A DNA stretch of 12,457 nt from Ruminococcus flavefaciens (GTDB lineage: Bacteria > Bacillota > Clostridia > Oscillospirales > Ruminococcaceae), in assembly GCA_002348905.1 (NCBI GenBank), contig DEBW01000034.1, forward strand, positions 11,420 through 23,876, given 5' to 3'. Below the pieces are notes generated by a model that saw only the letters and a list, made by a program, of their open reading frames with translations, was not told the origin of the DNA and ran no database searches. Position numbers and translations under genes: made by a program. This document shows, piece after piece, positions 7,105 through 12,457 of this stretch; the stretch's first letter is position 1; the number at the start of each line of letters is the position of its first letter.

Positions 7105-8280
7105 TTAGCCATTTATTGCCTTTTCAAGCTTATCAAGTGCCTGTTCTATCAATGCTCTCGGAGAAGCCATTACTATCCGCTGATACTGCTCGGATGCAGT
7201 TCCGAATATATGCCCTGAATCGAGCCATAGTCCGGCTTTCTGAACGATAAGCTCATTGAGCTGTTTCCTGTCAAGCTTCAGTCCCGAAAAATCCAGCCAT
7301 GCAAAATAAGTTCCTTCCGGTTCGATAAGACGTATCTGCGGAAGCTTTTCACTGAGAAATCCACGCAGAAAATCAAAATTTCCACGTATATACTCCCAGC
7401 TTTTTTCATGCCATTCCTGACCATGAAGATACGCTTCTTGCGTTGCAGCAATTCCCATTATGCTGAACTCAGTATATCCGCAGTTTACGACTTCACGCTT
7501 TAATCTGTGCCGTAGACTTCTGTCAGCTATCCATATATTCGATATCTGCAATCCGGCAAGATTGAACGTTTTACTTGCGGCTGTACATATTATAGTCCTG
7601 TCAGCAAGCTCCGGACAGGCTTGTGTGAATATCGTATGCCTGTACTCCGGAAAAACGAAGTCGCAGTGTATCTCGTCAGATATTATGATAACATCATGAC
7701 GCTTGCATATCTCGCCAAGCCTTTGCAGCTCTTCAACTTTCCATACTCGTCCGACCGGATTATGCGGTGAGCAGAGTATGAAAAGCTTTACATCATTTTC
7801 AATTATCTTTTTCTCGAAATCTTCAAAATCTATCTCATAGTGACCGTTGATATTCACAAGCGGATTTTCAACCAGTTTCCGGCTGTTATTCTGTATCACC
7901 TCATAAAACGGATAGTAGACCGGCGTTTGTATCAGCACAGAATCTCCGGCGGATGTATAGGCTTTTATCGCCATTGCAAGTGCAAAGACAACTCCGGGAG
8001 TTTTCACAAGCCAGTTCTTCTCAGGATGCCAGCCAAAGTTAGTTCTGAACCAGTTTGCAGCAGCTTCGTAATAATCATCAAGAGACTGGCTATACCCGAA
8101 TATACCATGCTTGACCACATTATGAAGTTTGTCAAGTATCTCCGGAGCTGTCGGAAAATCCATATCAGCTATCCAAAGAGGAAGAATATCTTTCCTGTAG
8201 CCTCTCTGTTCAGCCTGATCGTATTTAATGCAGTTTGTACCTCTGCGGTCAACTACAGTATCAAAATCATACACAGTCAT
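7105..8280 (-). CDS. patB: MalY/PatB-type PLP-dependent C-S lyase (cystathionine beta-lyase)
   Basis: This 391-residue cytosolic enzyme is of the usual size for the MalY/PatB branch of fold type I PLP enzymes. These cleave cystathionine to homocysteine, pyruvate and ammonia, and many also open other cysteine S-conjugates. It begins YDFDTVVDRRGTNCIKYD, followed by LPLWIADMDFPTAP (33-46), the classic N-terminal signature. It has SPHNPVGRVW (Asn174), SDEIHCD (Asp202 against the PLP pyridine) and AASKTFNLAGLQ with the Schiff-base Lys237. The carboxylate-binding Arg should lie in YQRIVMASPR (366-375). The ATG at 8278-8280 shares one base with the upstream stop (TAATG), with GGAGG just before it, so it is translationally coupled to the gamma-synthase-type enzyme. 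The two enzymes together carry sulfur from cysteine to homocysteine. Because of the importer and reductase-like gene upstream, an S-alkyl-cysteine substrate is also possible. Confidence 0.9.
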   Translation of the reverse strand: MTVYDFDTVVDRRGTNCIKYDQAEQRGYRKDILPLWIADMDFPTAPEILDKLHNVVKHGIFGYSQSLDDYYEAAANWFRTNFGWHPEKNWLVKTPGVVFALAMAIKAYTSAGDSVLIQTPVYYPFYEVIQNNSRKLVENPLVNINGHYEIDFEDFEKKIIENDVKLFILCSPHNPVGRVWKVEELQRLGEICKRHDVIIISDEIHCDFVFPEYRHTIFTQACPELADRTIICTAASKTFNLAGLQISNIWIADRSLRHRLKREVVNCGYTEFSIMGIAATQEAYLHGQEWHEKSWEYIRGNFDFLRGFLSEKLPQIRLIEPEGTYFAWLDFSGLKLDRKQLNELIVQKAGLWLDSGHIFGTASEQYQRIVMASPRALIEQALDKLEKAING

Positions 8281-9431
8281 TACTCCTCCAATGCCTGTTT
8301 AAGGTCGTTTATCAGGTCTTCGCAGTTCTCAAGACCTACCGACAGACGCAGAAGCGTATCAGTTATCCCAAGATGTTCACGCATTTCTTTCGGTACATCA
8401 GGATGTGTCTGCAATGCCGGATAGGTTATCAGCGATTCAGTTCCGCCAAGACTTTCAGCAAAAATGATTATCTTTACTTTTTTCAGCACTCTTTCCAGCG
8501 TTTCGATACTGTCAACTGTAAACGATATCATGCTTCCCGAACCTCTTGACTGAGCGATATTTATATCGTAGCCTTTATGTTCAGGAAGTCCGGGATAGTA
8601 AACGTGGTCTATCTTAGGATGAAATTTCAGAAATTCTACAATGCGTTTGGCATTTTCCTGCTGACGCTCCATACGTACTGCAAGTGTTTTTAGTCCACGC
8701 ATTACGAGCCAGCTGTCAAAAGGTGCAAGAGAAGCTCCGGATGTTTTGGAGATAAGCTTTATTTTTTCTGCCAATCCTGCATTATTTGTACATACAAATC
8801 CTGATATCGTATCATTGTGTCCGGCAAGGAATTTGCTTCCGCTGTGCAATACTATGTCTGCGCCGAGTTCCAGCGGATTCTGAAAATAAGGAGAGAGAAA
8901 CGTATTATCTACTATGAGAATAATACCTCTTTCATGAGCAAGCTTTGCAACAACCCGTATATCTGTGATATTCATCATCGGATTGCTTGGAGTTTCAATA
9001 TATACCGCCTTTGTATCAGAGTTTATCAATGCCTTGATATTTTCTATATCAGAAGTATCTGCATAATGAACTTTTACACCGTTTTTATTGCTTATAACTC
9101 TGTGCAGGCGGATAACCCCGCCGTAAAGGTCTTCTGAACATATTATTTCAGACTCAGGCTCAAACAGTTCCATTACAGCGCTGACTGCTGCCATTCCGGA
9201 AGTGAATGCTGATGCGTATTCAGCTTTTTCCAGTGCGGCAACTACTTCTTCTGCACGCTGTCTTGTCGGATTTGATTCTCTTGTATAATCAAATCCGCTG
9301 TCATTATGTCCTGTTTTGATATGACTGAACGAAGCTGTCTGATATATCGGGAAGCTTATAGCTCTGTTCCCGTCACAAACTCCAGCACCGGGAATACCGT
9401 GTATACATCGTGTTTCAATATTAACGCTCAA
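8280..9431 (-). CDS. Cystathionine gamma-synthase/gamma-lyase family PLP enzyme (MetI/MetB-like)
   Basis: This 383-residue member of the Cys/Met metabolism PLP family has all the usual elements: GFDYTRESNPTR (46-57, with the PLP-phosphate Tyr49 and Arg51 that act on the neighbouring subunit), SGMAAV (78-83), DLYGG with Tyr103, VDNTF (174-178), and SGSKFLAGHND with Schiff-base Lys200. The C-terminal SLGGTESLITYPALQTH (327-343) is also typical. APFDSWLVMRGLKTL and the FDY motif resemble Bacillus MetI, which joins cysteine to O-acetylhomoserine and can also use sulfide. A gamma-lyase or sulfhydrylase activity cannot be excluded from sequence. The start is TTG at 9429-9431, with AAGGAGAG six bases upstream. 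The stop overlaps the PatB-like start codon by one base, and it lies 61 bases after the permease gene, so it belongs to the transporter operon. Confidence 0.87.
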   Translation of the reverse strand: MSVNIETRCIHGIPGAGVCDGNRAISFPIYQTASFSHIKTGHNDSGFDYTRESNPTRQRAEEVVAALEKAEYASAFTSGMAAVSAVMELFEPESEIICSEDLYGGVIRLHRVISNKNGVKVHYADTSDIENIKALINSDTKAVYIETPSNPMMNITDIRVVAKLAHERGIILIVDNTFLSPYFQNPLELGADIVLHSGSKFLAGHNDTISGFVCTNNAGLAEKIKLISKTSGASLAPFDSWLVMRGLKTLAVRMERQQENAKRIVEFLKFHPKIDHVYYPGLPEHKGYDINIAQSRGSGSMISFTVDSIETLERVLKKVKIIIFAESLGGTESLITYPALQTHPDVPKEMREHLGITDTLLRLSVGLENCEDLINDLKQALEE

Positions 9432-9437
9432 ATTTAT

Positions 9438-9445
9438 CTCTCCTT
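9438..9445 (-). promoter_or_regulatory. Ribosome binding site that fixes a TTG start for the gamma-synthase-type gene
   Basis: AAGGAGAG on the minus strand is spaced 6 bases from TTG (9429-9431). The same octamer precedes the TTG start of cysE at 1270-1277. Confidence 0.7.
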
Positions 9446-9492
9446 AATCCATATATCGTTTAATTCCATGAACTGCTGCAAATACGGCAGAT

Positions 9493-10446
9493 TCAGACTG
9501 CCTTCCAGCGGATAAGCTTCTTTTCTGCAAGGTCTGCCAACGCATTGAGTATAGTTATAACTATTCCTACGATAATGATACCTGCTAAAACTCTTGTATA
9601 ATCAGCGTAATCGGAATACTTCTTTATGAAAAATCCTAAACCGCTCGTTGCACCTATCATCTCAGCCATGATAAGAACCATGAATATAGTTGAAAGCTGT
9701 ATTTTCAGCGTTCCTACGATAGACGGTATGCTGTACGGAAGGATTATGTTGAACAGCATCGTGAACGTGTTGACATTCAGTACCTTTGCCGAATCAATTA
9801 TTCGCTGATTCATCGCATTTACCCTGTTTATCATTCCGAGAAAAGTCGGCCAGAACATTCCGAAACCGATAACTGCAATAGATGCAGAAGTAAAGTTCGG
9901 AAGAAGTGCGATGAGATATGGTGTATACACCATCGGCGGTATCGGGCTGAGGACTTTTGCTATAGGTGTGAAGTCATCATTCAGTCTTTTGAACCAGCCG
10001 ACTATCATTCCAAGGATATTTCCAAGTATCAAGGCTATCGAAAATCCTGCGGCAAGTATGAACAGCGAATGACCTATTCCTTGCAGTATAAGCTGACGGT
10101 CGTTCCAGAACACCTGAAAAACATTTTCAAGCGGCGGTGTAAATACAGGATTGCCCACATTCTTTATACGGAAAAGAAGCTCCCAAAGGCTGAACGCACT
10201 TAGTATCATAAGTGCGATATCCGGGTTGTTCTCACCTTTTTTCAATATCGTTTTTATTACAAAATATGCCCATATAACACCCATTGCTGCAAGATAAACA
10301 CCTTTTTCAGATGTTTGTATCTGTCCCGGTACAAATGAAAGCACAACAGTCAATACTGCAAATAAAGTTATCAGTGCTGTTTTAAATACAACAGGTTTAA
10401 GAGCTGAGCCGGATACTTCCGGCGTTAAAGTTCTGGTATCTGTCAT
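9493..10446 (-). CDS. NitT/TauT-type ABC transporter permease with two extra N-terminal membrane segments
   Basis: This 317-residue inner membrane protein is longer than the roughly 250-260 residues usual for SsuC/TauC-type permeases. From about residue 77 it follows the family pattern: a first helix ending in LWELLFRI, a PVFTPPLENVFQVF segment, a core with PIPPMVYTPYLIALL, and an EAA-type loop (SAKVLNVNTFTMLFNIILPYSIPS, 219-242) that contacts the ATPase. It ends with AEMIGATSGLGFFI. The extra N-terminal part holds two hydrophobic stretches (about 20-40 and 47-67). The ATG at 10444-10446 follows AAGGAGG 8 bases upstream, and the gene starts 19 bases after the binding-protein gene. No ATP-binding subunit is encoded downstream in this window. 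The substrate is unknown; sulfonates, taurine or other organosulfur compounds are suggested by family and neighbours. Confidence 0.9.
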   Translation of the reverse strand: MTDTRTLTPEVSGSALKPVVFKTALITLFAVLTVVLSFVPGQIQTSEKGVYLAAMGVIWAYFVIKTILKKGENNPDIALMILSAFSLWELLFRIKNVGNPVFTPPLENVFQVFWNDRQLILQGIGHSLFILAAGFSIALILGNILGMIVGWFKRLNDDFTPIAKVLSPIPPMVYTPYLIALLPNFTSASIAVIGFGMFWPTFLGMINRVNAMNQRIIDSAKVLNVNTFTMLFNIILPYSIPSIVGTLKIQLSTIFMVLIMAEMIGATSGLGFFIKKYSDYADYTRVLAGIIIVGIVITILNALADLAEKKLIRWKAV

Positions 10447-10465
10447 GCAGCAGTCCTCCTTATGT

Positions 10466-11587
10466 TCAGGTATCGTATTTGTCTGAAAATTCCTTTAATG
10501 ATAAATAATCAGGATCGTCAGGATATTCTTCAAGAATATCATCAAGAGCATCACGGAATATCTCTGTATTGACATTTCCGCTTACATCTGCATCCTTGAT
10601 AATGCCTTCACCGATAAGATATGATGAGAAATCAACTACACGCTGCTTTGCAGGTGACGGGCTGTAACGTGAAGCATAGTCTCCGTAAAGAGCTTCCTCA
10701 ACATATTCCTTAGTCTGACCTGTCTGGTCTACCATGATATCAATAGCTTTATCGTGGTCATCAAGAATAAGCTTGTATGCTCTTATAAGTCCTCTGTGAT
10801 ATGCAACAAGTGCATCATATTTTTCATCTATAACTCTTGAATTTGTAGTCTGACGGCAGCATGGATAATATGGATCAATATCGCCGACCTTGATGCCGCA
10901 CTCCAGACCGAAGTTTTTGGCAGTCTGTACACCGTCAGCTGTGATATATCCTACATCTACCTGTCCTTTTGATACTGCAAGTGCAATGGAAGTATCATCG
11001 TTAAGATAATCTATCTCGATGTCCTCCTCAGGAACTATTCCTATCTCACGGAGTTTTGCACGGATGATATTATCGCCTGTATAGCTTCTTGCAGATGCCC
11101 ATTTCTTGCCTTTCCAGCCTGAAAGCTCTGCAAACTGTTCCTTATTCTCAGGCTTTGTTATGATAGCTCCGCCTTCCTGTGCTGAACCTCCGAATATAAC
11201 AAGGTCTTGTCCCTCAGCTATGAACTGTAACTGGAGCGTGATGCCAACAGGTACGATATCTACTTTATCTTCTGTAAGAGCTGTAAGTGAGTCTGCAACG
11301 GACTGTATAACATTGCAGTTTACTGTTACGCCTTCTTCTTTGAAATATCCCTGATCGTAGGCTACTGTTGTAAGAGCAGACTTTATTGAGGACGGGAACC
11401 ATGCTACTTCAAGAGTACCTACATTTTCCTTTTCTTCAACTGCTGCCTGAGATGAACCGCTTTCTTTAGGTGTGCTTGCTGTGCTTTGTTCAGCCTGCTG
11501 TCCGCAGGATGCAAGCAATACCAGCGGGAGTACGGCTGTTGATGCTGCAACAGCTATTCTTTTTGCAATATTTCTTATCTTTTCCAT
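10466..11587 (-). CDS. NitT/TauT-type ABC transporter substrate-binding lipoprotein
   Basis: This 373-residue protein binds the transported solute outside the membrane. It starts MEKIRNIAKR, has a hydrophobic signal core and a lipobox LLASC with lipidated Cys28, then a Ser/Thr/Glu-rich linker (about 31-55). The binding domain resembles the NMT1/THI5-like and SsuA/TauA families: EVAWFPSSIKSALTTVAYDQGYFKEEGV cut into strands and helix from residue 60, a VDIVPVGIT strand (109-117), and DVGYITADG (211-219). A vicinal Cys243-Cys244 pair (YPCCRQTTNS) is notable in an exported protein. I chose the ATG at 11585-11587, with GAGAGAGG seven bases upstream. An upstream in-frame ATG at 11684-11686 would add 33 residues ahead of the signal peptide and lacks a comparable site. 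The gene lies 134 bases after the nitrogenase-like gene and 19 bases before the permease gene. Confidence 0.88.
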   Translation of the reverse strand: MEKIRNIAKRIAVAASTAVLPLVLLASCGQQAEQSTASTPKESGSSQAAVEEKENVGTLEVAWFPSSIKSALTTVAYDQGYFKEEGVTVNCNVIQSVADSLTALTEDKVDIVPVGITLQLQFIAEGQDLVIFGGSAQEGGAIITKPENKEQFAELSGWKGKKWASARSYTGDNIIRAKLREIGIVPEEDIEIDYLNDDTSIALAVSKGQVDVGYITADGVQTAKNFGLECGIKVGDIDPYYPCCRQTTNSRVIDEKYDALVAYHRGLIRAYKLILDDHDKAIDIMVDQTGQTKEYVEEALYGDYASRYSPSPAKQRVVDFSSYLIGEGIIKDADVSGNVNTEIFRDALDDILEEYPDDPDYLSLKEFSDKYDT

Positions 11588-11594
11588 AAATATA

Positions 11595-11602
11595 CCTCTC
11601 TC
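11595..11602 (-). promoter_or_regulatory. Ribosome binding site that fixes the binding-protein start
   Basis: GAGAGAGG on the minus strand ends seven bases before ATG 11585-11587. This start places the signal peptide and lipobox at normal distances, unlike the longer reading from 11686. Confidence 0.65.
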
Positions 11603-11630
11603 AATATCTCTCAAATCCAGAATTATGTAA

Positions 11631-11709
11631 AGAACTTGCTCCCATAGGAACAGCACAGACAAGGATGTTTTGCAGAATGTATGCATGAATATCTATGAGA
11701 ACAAGTTCT
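11631..11709 (-). other. Long intercistronic mRNA hairpin between the nitrogenase-like and binding-protein genes
   Basis: The arms at 11693-11709 and 11631-11647 can pair over all 17 positions in the minus-strand RNA, with two G-U wobbles and no mismatch, around a 45-base loop. In plus-strand RNA those two positions would be C-A mismatches, so the structure favours the operon transcript. The downstream sequence (UUUACAUAAUUCU) is only mildly U-rich, so this could be a partial terminator, an RNA-processing or 3'-stabilising element, or a regulator site. No convincing promoter was found in the 134-base gap. Confidence 0.6.
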
Positions 11710-11721
11710 ATACTATCTTAC

Positions 11722-12457
11722 TTACAGACTCTTGGAATCTGTTTCAGGAAGTCCTGTTATATAATGGTACGGGCTCTTTCCATACCACTGTTCCTGATAC
11801 GGAAGCTTTGTATGCTCGGCAAGGTTCTTTGCATACGATGTATTTTTCAGTGTGCGCTCGATACGTCTTGCAAGCGAGTACGCACCAGCAAAGCCGAAAT
11901 ATGTGAATCTCTGTGCAAAAAGTGTAAGTGACGGTACGCCTGCCTTTACAAGCCATACACCTACAGACGGATGTGATATAGCAATATCAGGTTTCAGCTT
12001 GTAGACCATGTTGATAAGCTCGTTTGCCTGTGTGGATACAGAATTCTGTACATCGCCTATCTTTTCCTGTATCTCGCCAAAGAGCAGGTCACCGAACTCG
12101 TCATAGTTGAAGTTTCTGAATCCCACGACTTTCAAACCTATCTCGTCTGCAAGAAGTCCTGTTGCACCGATTCTGAGGAATCCGCCGCTGATAAGCACCT
12201 TTTTGCCCTCGATATTCTTTCGGATAGGTTCAAGAGCCTTGCGGAGCTTCTCCTCTTCATGCCTGAGAAGTAAGTCTGCCTCTTTTTCAAGTCCGAAAAA
12301 TTCTGCTATAGCCTTTACGAACTTCTTTGTCTGCTCTGTACCTATCGGGATAGTCGGCAGAATGTACGGGATATTGAACTCACGTTTGAGATACTCAAGG
12401 AAGTAAACATCATGTACGTGGCAGAAGCTTACGTTCAGTGCAGCTTCCGTGATGAAT
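11722..12457 (-). CDS. Nitrogenase component 1-like subunit (NifD/NifK/NifE-type fold), partial, C-terminal 244 residues
   Basis: The reading frame is open to the window edge, so the 5' part is missing. Codon 12196-12198 is an internal GTG (Val), not the start. The visible part begins FITEAALNVSFCHVHDVYFL and continues with REFNIPYILP, PIGTEQTKKFVKAIAEFFG, an EGKKVLISGG Rossmann-like strand, KPDIAISHPS, VPSLTL and FTYFGFAGAYSLARRIERTL. This order matches the C-terminal domain of nitrogenase MoFe-type proteins and relatives (Oxidored_nitro family). If aligned to NifD, the Cys at 12421-12423 falls at the cofactor-ligand Cys275, while the region of His442 (LFAQRF) lacks a His. That argues against a true nitrogenase and for a nitrogenase-like reductase or cofactor scaffold. 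Alpha, beta or scaffold identity cannot be fixed from this end. The gene is followed by an organosulfur-type transporter and transsulfuration enzymes, which suggests reductive sulfur acquisition. Confidence 0.82.
   Translation of the reverse strand, partial: FITEAALNVSFCHVHDVYFLEYLKREFNIPYILPTIPIGTEQTKKFVKAIAEFFGLEKEADLLLRHEEEKLRKALEPIRKNIEGKKVLISGGFLRIGATGLLADEIGLKVVGFRNFNYDEFGDLLFGEIQEKIGDVQNSVSTQANELINMVYKLKPDIAISHPSVGVWLVKAGVPSLTLFAQRFTYFGFAGAYSLARRIERTLKNTSYAKNLAEHTKLPYQEQWYGKSPYHYITGLPETDSKSL

Noticed and set aside
7840..8424. Plus-strand open frame of 194 codons across the patB/gamma-synthase junction
   Set aside because: It covers the ends of two complete minus-strand enzymes and resembles no protein family.
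11588..11686. Upstream ATG extending the binding protein by 33 residues
   Set aside because: The added residues precede a complete lipoprotein signal peptide and fall in the hairpin region; the ATG at 11585-11587 has a proper ribosome binding site.
12196..12198. GTG as the start of a short 158-residue nitrogenase-like protein
   Set aside because: The frame stays open and clearly homologous to the window edge; this codon is an internal Val in a conserved GKKVLISGG strand.

Overview
The window looks like part of an anaerobic Clostridia genome, most likely a Ruminococcus-like gut or rumen member of the Oscillospiraceae. This rests on strong Gram-positive ribosome binding sites, sigma-A promoters, short low-G+C intergenic gaps and the protein families seen. 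The assignment is inference. Every credible gene lies on the minus strand, so transcription runs from high to low coordinates. No rRNA, tRNA, CRISPR array, insertion sequence or phage gene was seen, and no gene-free stretch reaches 300 bases.

In transcription order, block 1 (12457 to 7054) begins with the 3' part of a nitrogenase component 1-like gene. It continues with a NitT/TauT-type lipoprotein binding protein, an ABC permease with extra membrane segments, a cystathionine gamma-synthase/lyase-type enzyme and a MalY/PatB-type cystathionine beta-lyase, and closes with a strong terminator. Block 2 (7004 to about 4686) has its own strong promoter and encodes a papain-like lipoprotein peptidase followed by a CmbR-like LysR regulator. 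Block 3 (4670 to 1439) is a metE-metF operon with its own promoter and a strong terminator. Block 4 (1359 to 1) holds cysE and then a MoaD/ThiS-like sulfur carrier gene that runs off the window and has its own promoter.

Together the genes form a sulfur amino acid island. CysE makes O-acetylserine for cysteine synthesis. The carrier protein suggests that sulfide may be delivered as a protein thiocarboxylate. The gamma-synthase-type enzyme and the PatB-type lyase carry sulfur from cysteine through cystathionine to homocysteine. MetF supplies methyl-tetrahydrofolate, and cobalamin-independent MetE makes methionine. The LysR protein resembles regulators of cysteine and methionine genes.

The most interesting part is the nitrogenase-like gene, which precedes an organosulfur-type importer and transsulfuration enzymes. 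This layout suggests uptake and reductive cleavage of an organic sulfur compound, similar in concept to methylthio-alkane reductase, rather than nitrogen fixation. The gene is only partly inside the window, so this is a hypothesis. A long hairpin of 17 fully compatible pairs, two of them G-U, separates the nitrogenase-like gene from the transporter genes.
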